DNA from: Rhodothermales bacterium
GTDB taxonomy: Bacteria; Bacteroidota; Rhodothermia; Rhodothermales; VXPQ01
Direction of reading: 5' to 3'
DNA length: 41,127 nucleotides
Assembly: GCA_022825385.1 (NCBI GenBank)
Contig: JAJDWX010000023.1
Location: forward strand, 1 to 41,127
Of the stretch, positions 24,044-33,919 are shown one piece after another. The position numbers and the translations under genes are program-made. How positions within the stretch are numbered: position 1 is the stretch's first letter; each line of letters begins with the position of its first letter. A model generated the notes under the pieces. The model did no database searches. It saw nothing but the letters and a program-made list of their open reading frames with translations, and was not told the DNA's origin.

Positions 24044-27000
24044 GCATTACGCAGAAGTCATTACGTGTATTGACCTCTCACTGGGCAATCGCGGCTATTG
24101 GCCAGGCTGATCTGGATAAGGCGGAACGGCTAATGAACGAACGCCTGGCGCATCACGCCGTTGGCCGTCAAATTTTTTTCGACTTCGCTGCGGATGGAGG
24201 GCATGCACAGCATCATGATCTGAATAATAAGGCTGAGGATGAACTGCTGGACCGGGTTGCGTTTGCCTATGAATTGGCTGCCATTGAAGGATTGGAGGCA
24301 TTGGCAAGTCCAACGGGGGAGGCCGGATCGTTGCGAGAGCAAGCAGTCGCCGCGTCGTATAAAGCCTTTGAACTTCGTCGTCTTTTCCCGGTCCCGAAGG
24401 AGAATATAGACCGGATATTCTTCGTGTTGAGGTTGTCTGCCCTGGCTTATTGCGGAGACCGCTGGTCCGATCTGCGTCGTTGGTATGACGAGCGCCCGGA
24501 TAGCCTTGCTGCGCCCAGCGTAGCGGATATGCCATGGGACACCCGAGTGCTGTACCGACTCTTCGAATGCTGGATCAGGCTTTTTCGCAAGGATGGTTGG
24601 GACGATCTGGACAGAGTGCGCGAGATTATCGCTGGACTAAGGGTTGACCAGAAGGAGCATGAGGAGCGGCAGTTTGAAGGCGGTTCCGATGCAGGGAACA
24701 GGGCTATTGCTATGAGATTAGTGGCCTTGTACCATTGGGCCAAGGCAACTGAAATACTGGCCCGGTACATGTTGCAAGGCGATATGGCTGACCCGATGGT
24801 TCAGCTCGACAAGCACTTTGAGGCGGGTATCAAGGCTGCTACTGCGCTTGGCGATGCGGGCCTGGATGTCTTGTTGCGCTGGCTTCACGCCACCGGGCAT
24901 GTCATGGTCAGAATATCGATGTGGTGGGCCGTGCGGAGGGTCAATTCCAAGACCTCGGAGTTTGTCCGGTCATTGGGAAAACGAGAACATCGTCCGATGT
25001 TTCAACTTCTTCCCCCGCAAAGGGCAGCCCTCCTTGAAGAGGGTCTTTTGGATCCGGCCAAGACGGCGATCGTGGTGGAGATGCCAACCTCCGGCGGCAA
25101 GACACTGTTGGCGCAGTTTCGCATTCTGCAAGCGCTCAATCAGTTTCGGGAAAGCGGAGGCTGGGTTGCTTACGTGGCGCCTACGAGGGCTCTTTGCGCC
25201 CAGATCGCCCGTCGCTTGCGCAGGGATTTTGAACCCGTCGGGCTTCGGGTAGAGCAGTTGACTTCGGCGGTCGAGGTAGATGCATTCGAGGATGAACTCC
25301 TGAAAGCCGAGGAGAATGCTTTCGATGTATTGATTGCAACGCCGGAAAAACTATCTCTGGCGATTCGAAACAAGAGAATTGCACGCCCGATGGCACTTCT
25401 CGTTATGGACGAAGCCCATAACATGGAGGCCGCTGGTCGCGGGTTACGGATCGAGCTCTTTTTAGCCACGGTCAAACGGGATTGCCCGGATGCGCACTTT
25501 CTCCTCCTCATGCCATTCGTCGAAGGAACCGACGATGTGGCGAAGTGGCTTGCTCACGACGTGAACGCGGGTAAGGCAATAAGTTTGGGATCAACGGCAT
25601 GGAGACCTAACGAGAGAATACTGGGCCTTTATCGAGCAGTCTCGGATGAATCGAAACGAGCGGGGTGGCGCCTCGAATTCGAAACGCTGACGGCGACTTC
25701 TAAGGCAATGCATCTGCAAGGGACACACCGCGTGGGTGAATGCAGGCCTGTTAAGGTTCCCAGAAGCAAGGTGCTTTCCGGCGGGGGCGAGCAAAAAAAT
25801 CTGGCTCTTCAGTCAGGCGCTATGGCCTCCATTATGTCTCAGCGAGGCACAAGTATTGCCATTGCTAATACGATCCAATCGGTTTGGAGAACGGCGCAAG
25901 TACTGCAACAGTCCATGCCGGTTATAGCGTATCCCGATGCCGACACCAGGCTGGTTCAGGACTTCTTGCGCACTGAGATAGCGGAGAACTTCGAGTTGGT
26001 GGACATGCTGGATCACGGCATAGGAGTGCATCATGCCGGTTTGTCGGACGAGACCCGCGCGCTCATGGAATGGCTCGCAGAGTCTGGTCGTCTCAAGGTG
26101 TTGTGTGCGACGACCACTGTGGCGCAAGGCATCGATTTTCCCGTCTCATCTGTGTTTCTGGCATCGAGACACTTTCCGGGTCAATACGGGCAAGTCGAGA
26201 TGACCCCCCGGGAATTCTGGAATCTGGCTGGTCGAGCCGGGCGCATTGGACACGACAGCGTAGGCGTTATAGGCCTTGCAGAAGGCCAGAATCGGGAAGA
26301 AATAATCAGGTTTGTTAGCCGAAATACAGGGGCGCTCGTATCAAGATTGGTTACTCTTCTGGACGACCTTGACAAGCAGGGTAAATTGGCTGGCCTTGCT
26401 GGCATGCTTTGGACAGATCAGTGGGAAGATTTTCGTTGTTATGTGGCGCATTTGTGGGCGGAGAAGAAGAACCTGGACGCGGTGCTTGCGGATTCCGAGC
26501 AATTGTTGCGCTCTACCTATGGCTACACGACTCTTCGCGCCGATGCTGATCGGAGGGGACATGCGAATGCTCTTTTGCAAGCTACGCGGGATTATGCCAA
26601 GAAGATCGCTGAAATGCCGCCGGGAATGGCTTCGCTTGCCGACGCCACGGGCTTTTCTCCAGAAGGCGTGGGTAAAGCCATGCAGGGGCTTGGCAGATTA
26701 GAGAATAGATTGCAACCTGACGACTGGGTTCCGGATAGCCTGTTTGGGGAGGCTGGCCGGATTGCGGATATTTTCGGGGTGATGCTCCAGGTGCCGCAAC
26801 TGGAACGCCAGTTCACGGATATCGTTGGCGGCGGGCGTGGGCAGAGTGCGTTGTCGGATATTACTCGAGACTGGGTCAATGGGGAGCAAATCAAGGAAAT
26901 CGCCGCTCGGTATTTTAGTGGTTCCGGGGATTCTGCGGACACCAAGGCGCTCACTGATACCTGCCGGGCTATATACAGGGCTATCGCCAACGGTGGTACG

Positions 27001-27348
27001 TGGGGTATTTCCGCTCTGAGTGCAATGGCGGGAGCAAGTCAGGACATCTCTGATCGCGACCGCCGCCGCATGCAAGTCCTACCTGCTATGATTTACCACG
27101 GGGTCCGATCCGAGGAGGGGGTTCTGATGCGCATGAATTCAGTGCCTCGAAGCGTGGCGGTAAATCTCGGCGATTTGTACAAGGAGTCTGTGCCCGATAC
27201 GCAGGCTCAGTATTCCATTGGCCATGCGCGAGACTTTCTCAGAAGTATGCAGGCACAGGATTGGGGGCGTGTTCGACCCGCCCATGCTGCGCTGGACGGC
27301 ACGGGCTATCAGCGCATCTGGCGGATACTTTCAGGCGAGGCGCCGTAG
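24040..27348 (+). CDS. HamB-like SF2 (Ski2-type) helicase of a Hachiman/AbpAB-like defence system
   Basis: 1102 residues. An N-terminal helical region (1-340) has no family I recognise. The helicase core has motif I MPTSGGKT (348-355), Ia APTRALCAQ (380-388), ATPEKL (433-438), motif II DEAH (457-460), VHHAGL (663-668), motif V TTTVAQGIDFP (691-701) and motif VI NLAGRAGR (728-735). A roughly 350-residue C-terminal region follows. The order and the GRAGR motif are those of Ski2/Hel308-like helicases and of HamB. GGGAGGTG upstream and the ATGA overlap with hamA indicate coupled translation. Predicted role: ATP-dependent sensing of DNA ends or ssDNA and release of HamA. The motif III position reads LLLMPF rather than SAT, which deviates from many family members. 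Confidence 0.78.
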   Translation: MSITQKSLRVLTSHWAIAAIGQADLDKAERLMNERLAHHAVGRQIFFDFAADGGHAQHHDLNNKAEDELLDRVAFAYELAAIEGLEALASPTGEAGSLREQAVAASYKAFELRRLFPVPKENIDRIFFVLRLSALAYCGDRWSDLRRWYDERPDSLAAPSVADMPWDTRVLYRLFECWIRLFRKDGWDDLDRVREIIAGLRVDQKEHEERQFEGGSDAGNRAIAMRLVALYHWAKATEILARYMLQGDMADPMVQLDKHFEAGIKAATALGDAGLDVLLRWLHATGHVMVRISMWWAVRRVNSKTSEFVRSLGKREHRPMFQLLPPQRAALLEEGLLDPAKTAIVVEMPTSGGKTLLAQFRILQALNQFRESGGWVAYVAPTRALCAQIARRLRRDFEPVGLRVEQLTSAVEVDAFEDELLKAEENAFDVLIATPEKLSLAIRNKRIARPMALLVMDEAHNMEAAGRGLRIELFLATVKRDCPDAHFLLLMPFVEGTDDVAKWLAHDVNAGKAISLGSTAWRPNERILGLYRAVSDESKRAGWRLEFETLTATSKAMHLQGTHRVGECRPVKVPRSKVLSGGGEQKNLALQSGAMASIMSQRGTSIAIANTIQSVWRTAQVLQQSMPVIAYPDADTRLVQDFLRTEIAENFELVDMLDHGIGVHHAGLSDETRALMEWLAESGRLKVLCATTTVAQGIDFPVSSVFLASRHFPGQYGQVEMTPREFWNLAGRAGRIGHDSVGVIGLAEGQNREEIIRFVSRNTGALVSRLVTLLDDLDKQGKLAGLAGMLWTDQWEDFRCYVAHLWAEKKNLDAVLADSEQLLRSTYGYTTLRADADRRGHANALLQATRDYAKKIAEMPPGMASLADATGFSPEGVGKAMQGLGRLENRLQPDDWVPDSLFGEAGRIADIFGVMLQVPQLERQFTDIVGGGRGQSALSDITRDWVNGEQIKEIAARYFSGSGDSADTKALTDTCRAIYRAIANGGTWGISALSAMAGASQDISDRDRRRMQVLPAMIYHGVRSEEGVLMRMNSVPRSVAVNLGDLYKESVPDTQAQYSIGHARDFLRSMQAQDWGRVRPAHAALDGTGYQRIWRILSGEAP

Positions 27349-27449
27349 GTTTTTGGGCATTGAAGAGGGATTTTTTCACGGAGAATGAACCGATTGATGC
27401 CTTGGCGGGTTCAGTAGCCGGTAGTGTTTGGGCTTAAATTATGTGGAAA

Positions 27450-29387
27450 TTATTCAATCGAGATAATGTTTTCAGGGTCTAGAATTTCATGGCAAAGACG
27501 TTCTATGCTTTTAGATCGTTTTCCATCATCCCATGCGAATGAAAGACTTTCGCATATATGTAGATAGTTCTTCTTAAGACCGCCAACTTGACCGTAAATA
27601 TGACAAGCTCTTTGTTGGTAATTTTTCCAGACTTCTACGCCAATTTCTTCCTTCACAATGGCACCAATATCCGAGTGCCATATTGTGAATCCCTTGCCCC
27701 AAATCGTCTCATCCGGAAACGCATCTTTTTCAGCTTTTCCGACAAGATTCAAGAGTGCCTTGTTATCCTTTTCATGTTTGATTCGCCTGCCGTTTTCTTC
27801 AAATTTATCAGTGTCAGCGTCAAATATAAGATACGTAGGTATTTTCATGTGTTTACTGATGACGAGTGGCCTGAGCAATTTACTTTTACCATTTGTTGGA
27901 ACGATATGGCATCCCAAGCGTCTAAACTCATCTAACTTGTCAAGTAGGATAAAGTATGATTCCAAATAGGCTTTGTCTTCCAGTCCTTCGACCAATATAA
28001 GGCGTCGAGTAAAGAACATTTCATTCAATGCTGGCTGTAATGCCTGATGTACTTTGGCAAGAGCCCCCTCCGGTTTGGTAGGCCGTTCGTCGGTCGCCTC
28101 GGCCAAAGCTTCTATAATATCTTCAAATGACATATGGTAAATTGAAGAAGATGGGCTGCCGTCTTCCTTGCGAACCATACGAACGTCTTCAAATCCCTTC
28201 CCGGACACGAACCACGGGCTGTGAGTGGATATGATAACTTGTGAATTTCCATGGCTCAGTCTGTTGAGAACAGATGCGAGATGGCGAGCTTGTGGCGGAT
28301 GTTGATACAGTTCAGGCTCTTCACACGCTAAAATAAGCGTAGGGCCTTCATTGGCCTCTGTACCAGACAATTCATGTAACAACGCGAGAAGGTAGGACCT
28401 CTGTAGACCGTGTCCGAATCGCGCAAGCGCACCTTCAAAATCACCTTCGCCTGCAAGAATATGCGCCCAAGGCTCTTCTACACGTACTGACTTATCCGGG
28501 TCCTGTTTCCATTGTAGCCGCAAACGAGCATCGGGATGCGCCCATTCCGCAAGTCGGGCCTGAAGGGATTTCGAAATATCGTCGAGGATATGCTGGTTTC
28601 CATCCAGGAGCTTCTGGTATTGCTCCTGCATACCTGTTCGCATATTCTTCACTGATTCATCAAAATTTGCTTTAGAACGAACCGTTCGCGCCAAGAGTTT
28701 ACCGAGCGCAGAATTTCTAGCCTCGACCTGTTCCGAGGTTGCATCTTTCACTGCTGGAACATAAACCCATTGAATATGCTTGGCAAGGCGATTTATACCT
28801 TTCGAAAATCCATAGAATTGATCTTTACTTGGTATGAGCTTGCAATCATCAGGTCGCTCTGCTTCATATTCGCGTAGAAAATCGATCATTGCCTGTTTTG
28901 TATTGGCATTAGGAAGTCCTTTGTGAGCCTTCTGAAGACCATTATATATATTCTTCAGATCAGGAACCTTGATCTTTTCGTCGATTGCACGAAAGAATGG
29001 CATGAAGGCTTGCATTACAAGACGCTGCCCGTATTGCTTGACCTCGGCTTTCCCTGTGGACTTATCAAAAATTGCTTCAGCAGAAACAGCCAATTGATCC
29101 TGTCGAACGTAGTCTGAAAAATCTTTTTTGGCCTCTTGGCTGAGATTTGTAAAAATAATGGTTATTTTAATAGGTTTTTCCGTATCCTTACAATGAAAAT
29201 CTTCCTGATCTAACTGGTGTAAATCAGTAGGCAGACCGTCAGATTCACGAAAAAATACGTTGAGAGCGGTAAGCACATTCGATTTACCGGCTCCGTTCGG
29301 GCCAACGAGGCACGTGTAGTTATTGAATGGGATGGTTTCATCCTTGAATGACCTGAAGTTCTCGATTCGGATAGAAGAAATTTGCAT
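27450..29387 (-). CDS. OLD-family ATPase-Toprim nuclease (class 1, stand-alone)
   Basis: 645 residues from ATG 29387, preferred over ATG 29396 because ATGGAGATT gives a Shine-Dalgarno. The N-terminal ABC-type ATPase starts IRIENFRSF, with Walker A GPNGAGKS (29-36). The second half of the ATPase has the Walker B region LILACEEPELYQHPPQ and ISTHSP. The C-terminal Toprim nuclease has LILVEGLEDKAYL and the DxD in FDADTDK. OLD proteins cut DNA and act against phages; class 2 members (GajA-like) have a UvrD-type helicase partner, which is missing here. The gene is convergent with the Hachiman-like operon and follows acnA on the same strand with a 57-bp gap. Its lower GC than acnA suggests insertion of a defence gene behind a core gene. 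Confidence 0.88.
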   Translation of the reverse strand: MQISSIRIENFRSFKDETIPFNNYTCLVGPNGAGKSNVLTALNVFFRESDGLPTDLHQLDQEDFHCKDTEKPIKITIIFTNLSQEAKKDFSDYVRQDQLAVSAEAIFDKSTGKAEVKQYGQRLVMQAFMPFFRAIDEKIKVPDLKNIYNGLQKAHKGLPNANTKQAMIDFLREYEAERPDDCKLIPSKDQFYGFSKGINRLAKHIQWVYVPAVKDATSEQVEARNSALGKLLARTVRSKANFDESVKNMRTGMQEQYQKLLDGNQHILDDISKSLQARLAEWAHPDARLRLQWKQDPDKSVRVEEPWAHILAGEGDFEGALARFGHGLQRSYLLALLHELSGTEANEGPTLILACEEPELYQHPPQARHLASVLNRLSHGNSQVIISTHSPWFVSGKGFEDVRMVRKEDGSPSSSIYHMSFEDIIEALAEATDERPTKPEGALAKVHQALQPALNEMFFTRRLILVEGLEDKAYLESYFILLDKLDEFRRLGCHIVPTNGKSKLLRPLVISKHMKIPTYLIFDADTDKFEENGRRIKHEKDNKALLNLVGKAEKDAFPDETIWGKGFTIWHSDIGAIVKEEIGVEVWKNYQQRACHIYGQVGGLKKNYLHICESLSFAWDDGKRSKSIERLCHEILDPENIISIE

Positions 29388-29444
29388 AATCTCCATTGTT
29401 TAGAAAATGGTTCATAATTGCAGTGTTGCCGCCCGCCCGTCCCC

Positions 29445-32162
29445 TCACGCCGTTACGCACGCTCGCCGCAGATAATCCCGCAGCACATAGTGGAGGATGC
29501 CGCCGTTGCGGTAATAATCCACTTCCACGTCGGTGTCGAGGCGGACCACGGCCTGGAAGGCGGTCTGCGTTCCGTCCGGCCTCGCGGCGGTTACGGTGAT
29601 TTCCTGCCGGGGCGCTACGGCGTCGGTTATAGGAATATCGAAGGTTTCCTCGCCGGTCAGTCCCAGGGTGGCCGCGGTTTCTCCCTTGCGAAATTGCAGG
29701 GGGAGCACGCCCATGCCGATGAGGTTCGACCGGTGGATGCGTTCGTAATTCTCCACGATGGTCGCCTTGACGCCCAGCAGCAGTGTTCCTTTCGCCGCCC
29801 AGTCCCGGCTCGACCCCATGCCGTAATCCTTGCCGCCCAGCACAACGAGCGGGACGCCCGCCTCGCCGTAGCGCATGGCAGCGTCGTAGATGGACATGAT
29901 TTCGTCCGTGGGGAAGTGCCGCGTGACGCCGCCTTCCGTCCCCGGAACCAGCAGGTTCTTGATGCGGATGTTGGCGAACGTGCCGCGAATCATCACTTCG
30001 TGGTTCCCCCGGCGCGATCCGTACGAATTGAAGGCATGCCGCCGGACGCCCTGTTCGGTCAGATATTTTCCGGCGGGCGTATCCTGCCCGATGGCGCCGG
30101 CGGGCGAAATATGGTCCGTGGTGGTGGAATCGCCGAGCTTGGCCAGTACCCGGGCGCCCCGAATTTCCTGTATGGCGGGCGTTTCCGGATCCATATCCAC
30201 GAAGTAGGGCGGCTCCTGAATGTAGGTCGAAGCATCGTCCCATTCGCACAGCGATCCTTCCGCCGTTTCGATGGCGTTCCAGGTTTCGCTGGATGTTTCG
30301 ACGCCGTCGTATTCGTCCCGGAACAGGTCCGGGGTGACGACTTCGCGGATCGTACGGAGAATTTCCCCGGAATCCGGCCAGATGTCGCGCAGGTATACGT
30401 CGTCGCCCGCCGAATCCTTGCCGACGGGGTCGTTCGCGAGGTCGATATCCACTGTGCCGGCCAGCGCGTAGGCCACCACGAGCGGCGGGGATGCGAGGAA
30501 ATTGGCCTGCACGTGCGGATGAATGCGGCCCTCGAAGTTCCGATTCCCCGACAGGACGCCCGCCACGACGAGATCAGCCTCCCGGATGGCCTCGGCGACC
30601 GGTTCGGGCAAGGGCCCCGAATTGCCGATGCAGGTGGTGCATCCGTATCCCACCAGGTTAAAACCCAGTTGGTTCAGGTACGGAAGCAGCCCGGCTTCGT
30701 GCAGGTAGCGAGTAACGACGCGGGAGCCGGGCGCCAGGCTCGTCTTGACGTACGGGGGCACGCGCAGGCCGCGTTCCACGGCATGCTTCGCCACCAGGCC
30801 GGCGCCGATCATGACCGACGGGTTGCTGGTGTTCGTGCAGCTGGTGATGGCGGCGATGGCTACGTCGCCGTGCCGCAGCGTACGCTCGTTGCCCTGTTCG
30901 TCCCGGTAGCGCCCGGCGCGGTCGAGCGCGTCCGCCTGCAAGCCGAAGCCCTGGGGGCCGGCCGGGGCGGTCAGTGTGGCGGCGAAGGTTTCGCCGAGTT
31001 CGGGCATGGGGATGAGGTCCTGCGGACGTTTCGGGCCCGCCACGCTCGGCACGACGTCGCCAAGGTCCAGCTCCAGCACGTCGAGAAATTCCGGGTCGGG
31101 GGCGTCCGCCGCGCGGAAAAGGCCTTGCTCCTTCGCATACCGTTCCACCATGTCCACGAGCGCCGGTTCGCGGCCCGTGCGGAGCATGTAGTCGAGCGTG
31201 ATCCGGTCCACGGGGAAGAAGCCCATGGTGGCGCCGTACTCCGGGGCCATGTTGGAAATGGTGGCGCGGTCCGGAATGGACATATGGTCCAGGCCGGGGC
31301 CGAAGAATTCCACGAACCGGCCCACGACGCCGTAGGAGCGCAGGCGGCGCGTGGCGGTCAGCACCAGGTCGGTGGCCGTGGCGCCTTCGGGGAGTCGCCC
31401 CGTCAGCCGAAACCCGATTACTTCCGGCATGAGCATGCAGATCGGCTGGCCCAGCATGGCGGCCTCGGCTTCGATGCCGCCCACGCCCCAGCCGAGTACG
31501 CCCAGCCCGTTGATCATGGTCGTATGGCTGTCCGTTCCGACGAGGGAATCCGGGTAGGCCACTTGCAACCCGTCCTCCGGGCGGGTCCATACGCCGCGGG
31601 CGATATATTCCAGATTCACCTGGTGGCAAATGCCGCCGGACGGGGGCACGACCGAGAAATTCTCGAAGGCTTTTTGTCCCCAGCGCAGGAAGGCGTACCG
31701 CTCCTGGTTCCGCCGAAACTCGATGTCCGAATTCAGGCGAAGGGCTTCGTGCGTTCCGAAATGATCCACCTGAATGGAGTGGTCGATCACGAGATGCACC
31801 GGCACCCTCGGGTTGATGGCGTCTGTGTCGCCGCCGAGGCGGGCTACGGCGGAGCGGAGCGCGGCCAGGTCCACCACGGCGGGTACGCCCGTGAAATCCT
31901 GCAACAGGACGCGGGCGGGCGCGAAGGGAATTTCCTCGCGGGCGGGGCGCTTCGGGTCGTACGTAGCGAGGCGTTCGACGTCTTCCGGCGTGACGGCGCG
32001 TCCGTCGCATTCCCGGAGCGCGGATTCGAGCAGCACCTTGATGGAGAAAGGGAGGCGGTCCGGATCGCCAAGGCCGCGGTCGGCGAGGCGGTCGAGCCGG
32101 TAGAGGTAGGCGTCGCCCGATCCTGTGTCGAACGTGTCGCGGGCGCCGAAGGGGTCTTTCAT
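29445..32162 (-). CDS. acnA: Aconitate hydratase A
   Basis: 905 residues, full length for AcnA/IRP-type aconitases. It interconverts citrate and isocitrate through cis-aconitate in the TCA cycle, using a [4Fe-4S] cluster. The cluster cysteines lie in [16 protein letters not shown] and [10 protein letters not shown]. The N-terminal substrate region includes [13 protein letters not shown] and [17 protein letters not shown]. The C-terminal swivel domain has [13 protein letters not shown]. The start ATG 32162 has only a weak AAGAACG site before it. GC-rich and consistent with core-genome composition. It is followed by the OLD-family gene and preceded by a DUF4143 ATPase gene on the same strand, with repeats between. 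Confidence 0.96.
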   Translation of the reverse strand: MKDPFGARDTFDTGSGDAYLYRLDRLADRGLGDPDRLPFSIKVLLESALRECDGRAVTPEDVERLATYDPKRPAREEIPFAPARVLLQDFTGVPAVVDLAALRSAVARLGGDTDAINPRVPVHLVIDHSIQVDHFGTHEALRLNSDIEFRRNQERYAFLRWGQKAFENFSVVPPSGGICHQVNLEYIARGVWTRPEDGLQVAYPDSLVGTDSHTTMINGLGVLGWGVGGIEAEAAMLGQPICMLMPEVIGFRLTGRLPEGATATDLVLTATRRLRSYGVVGRFVEFFGPGLDHMSIPDRATISNMAPEYGATMGFFPVDRITLDYMLRTGREPALVDMVERYAKEQGLFRAADAPDPEFLDVLELDLGDVVPSVAGPKRPQDLIPMPELGETFAATLTAPAGPQGFGLQADALDRAGRYRDEQGNERTLRHGDVAIAAITSCTNTSNPSVMIGAGLVAKHAVERGLRVPPYVKTSLAPGSRVVTRYLHEAGLLPYLNQLGFNLVGYGCTTCIGNSGPLPEPVAEAIREADLVVAGVLSGNRNFEGRIHPHVQANFLASPPLVVAYALAGTVDIDLANDPVGKDSAGDDVYLRDIWPDSGEILRTIREVVTPDLFRDEYDGVETSSETWNAIETAEGSLCEWDDASTYIQEPPYFVDMDPETPAIQEIRGARVLAKLGDSTTTDHISPAGAIGQDTPAGKYLTEQGVRRHAFNSYGSRRGNHEVMIRGTFANIRIKNLLVPGTEGGVTRHFPTDEIMSIYDAAMRYGEAGVPLVVLGGKDYGMGSSRDWAAKGTLLLGVKATIVENYERIHRSNLIGMGVLPLQFRKGETAATLGLTGEETFDIPITDAVAPRQEITVTAARPDGTQTAFQAVVRLDTDVEVDYYRNGGILHYVLRDYLRRACVTA

Positions 32163-32212
32163 GACGTTCTTGCGGGTGTATCCGGCGGCGGAGCGTTTCG
32201 GGCGGGCTGGAG

Positions 32213-32240
32213 GGCGGTTTCGGGAGGGCGGTTTCGGGAG
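32213..32240. repeat. 14-bp direct repeat (GGCGGTTTCGGGAG, two copies)
   Basis: Two perfect tandem copies lie between acnA and the DUF4143 gene. Related copies (GGGGTTTCGGGAGG at 33715-33728 and AGGCGTTTCGGGAGG at 33786-33800) lie in the next large intergenic region, so this is a local dispersed motif. Confidence 0.6.
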
Positions 32241-32336
32241 GGCCCGGAACGCCGCGCCGCGCAGGGCCGGAATGAAAAAAGGGGTATCCTGTAATTACTC
32301 CCCAAAGGCCGAAATGGTTCGGGACCATGCGCTGGA

Positions 32337-33500
32337 TCACAGGTAGCGGAAGCCTTCGGCGAGGGCAAGGGAAAGACCTGTGGCTTCGACTCGTTCGTGC
32401 AGGGCAAAGCGGGCGTTTCCCGGGAAGACGACGAACAGGCGGTCCAGCTGGAGACTGTTCAGGGCGGAGTGCATGGATCGGGTCATGGAGGGGGCGCTTG
32501 TGCGCTTGAATTCGAATCCGATGCGCTGTCCTTTATGTATCGCGAGGAGGTCCAGTTCCGCGCCCTGATGGGTTGCCCAGTGGTAGCGCTGCTCCCGGGC
32601 GATCCCGGTCAGGCGAATAATTTCCTGCATGGCGAATCCTTCCCAGGAGGAGCCGGACTTTGGGTGTCCCATGAGCGCTTCCCGGGAGTCGATGCCCAGC
32701 AAGGCATGGAGCAGTCCGGCGTCTTCGATATATATTTTGGGCGCCTTGACTTGTCTCTTTTTGAGATTTTCGTACCAGGGGGGCAGTTTGCGTACGATCA
32801 GCGCATCGACGAGCGTGTCCAGCCAGGCGTTGATGGTGGGGCCGGTTACGCCGAGGGCGCGTCCTGGTTCGGCGCTGCTCCAGCGGTTGCCGTGATAATG
32901 CGCCAGCATGGTCCAGAAGCGCCGCATGGTTGCGGCGGGGGCGGAAAATCCGAGTTGCGGCAGGTCGCGTTCCAGGAAGGTGCGGACGAATGCGTTGCGC
33001 CAGAGGAGGCTCTGCGCATCGTCTTCAGCGAGAAAGGATTTTGGAAATCCTCCGCGCAGCCAAAGTGTTTCGATGTTGTGTGCGCCGACTTCGTTCGCGC
33101 GAAACGGCGGCAGTTCGTAATAGGCGATGCGTCCGGCAAGCGTCTCCGAGGATTGGCGCAACAGGTCCGGGCTTGCGCTGCCGAGCACAAGAAAGCGCGC
33201 GGCATGGCCGCCCCTGCGGTCCGCCAGCACGCGCAGCAGGGGAAAGAGTTCGGGACGGCGCTGCACCTCGTCGATGACGATGAGTCCGCGCAGGGATTCG
33301 AGGGCCAGTTTGGGCTCGGCGAGCGCCGCTTCGTGCGTCGGGTCTTCCAGATCGAAAAAGTGGACGGGGGCGGGCCAGTCGCTCGTCAGGCGGCGCGCAA
33401 GCGTGGTTTTGCCGACCTGCCTGGCGCCTACGATGCCCACGACGGGGAATTGACGCAGGAGGCCCCGGAGGGCGGTTTCGTGTTCGTTGCGCGGTATCAT
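32337..33500 (-). CDS. AAA ATPase with DUF4143 C-terminal domain
   Basis: 387 residues from ATG 33500 (MIPRNEHE). It has an N-terminal P-loop AAA_14 domain with GIVGARQVGKTTLARRL (about 22-38) and Walker B LIVIDEVQRRPELF (about 90-103). The C-terminal DUF4143 domain (about 200-350) has YIEDAGLLHALLG and ends with a nuclease-like core (GSSWEGFAMQEI ... ELDLLAIHKGQRIGFEFKRT) resembling the PD-(D/E)xK segment of such proteins. These ATPases are widespread in Bacteroidota and archaea and lack an agreed function; a DNA-related or toxin-antitoxin-like role is often suspected. It is preceded by the AAGGATACGCTGA motif. The start site has no convincing ribosome binding site. Confidence 0.88.
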   Translation of the reverse strand: MIPRNEHETALRGLLRQFPVVGIVGARQVGKTTLARRLTSDWPAPVHFFDLEDPTHEAALAEPKLALESLRGLIVIDEVQRRPELFPLLRVLADRRGGHAARFLVLGSASPDLLRQSSETLAGRIAYYELPPFRANEVGAHNIETLWLRGGFPKSFLAEDDAQSLLWRNAFVRTFLERDLPQLGFSAPAATMRRFWTMLAHYHGNRWSSAEPGRALGVTGPTINAWLDTLVDALIVRKLPPWYENLKKRQVKAPKIYIEDAGLLHALLGIDSREALMGHPKSGSSWEGFAMQEIIRLTGIAREQRYHWATHQGAELDLLAIHKGQRIGFEFKRTSAPSMTRSMHSALNSLQLDRLFVVFPGNARFALHERVEATGLSLALAEGFRYL

Positions 33501-33519
33501 CTTGCAAGATGCTTTGATT

Positions 33520-33542
33520 AAGGATACGCTGACCAAAACCGC
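33520..33542. repeat. Dispersed AAGGATAC...CCGC motif, copy near DUF4143 start
   Basis: 23 bases beginning AAGGATACGCTGA and ending CCGC match 40988-41010 at 19 of 23 positions. A partial match (AAGGATACGCTGATCAA) covers the hyuB ribosome binding site at 21391. This copy and the one at 40988 stand 20-40 bases upstream of minus-strand start codons. Confidence 0.5.
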
Positions 33543-33919
33543 TTCGCCCGCCGCTTCGCGTTGGTCGCGTAGTATATGTAATGCTTGGTATATGCTATAT
33601 GATGGGACACGGCGCAGGGCGAAAGGGCATGATTATAATATACATGAAAATCTAAAATCGTATTATGGATTTTCATGGATAAATGAATGCATTCCGGCAG
33701 GGACGATGCGCAGAGGGGTTTCGGGAGGAAAGCCTCATGATTGCAACGCGCAATTATGAGAGGCACTCAGGGGCGCGGCGCATAGAGGCGTTTCGGGAGG
33801 GCGCTTTCCTTCCGGCGATTCGCGGGGGTACGGCTCCGCGATGCGAGGCGACGGATAGAGATGCGCAGGCGGGGAAACCGTCGCGCGGGTTGCGCCCTGT
33901 TTTTACGTTCCCGGCAGGA
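33543..33919. other. Intergenic region with AT-rich island and inverted repeat
   Basis: No convincing gene. A 14-bp inverted repeat with one mismatch, TATACATGAAAATC (33639-33652) and GATTTTCATGGATA (33668-33681), has a 15-base spacer and sits in an AT-rich island in GC-rich DNA. Two TTTCGGGAGG motifs follow. Confidence 0.55.

Noticed and set aside
29418-32294. Plus-strand frame of 958 codons
   Set aside because: Antisense to acnA, which has all cluster cysteines and full length.
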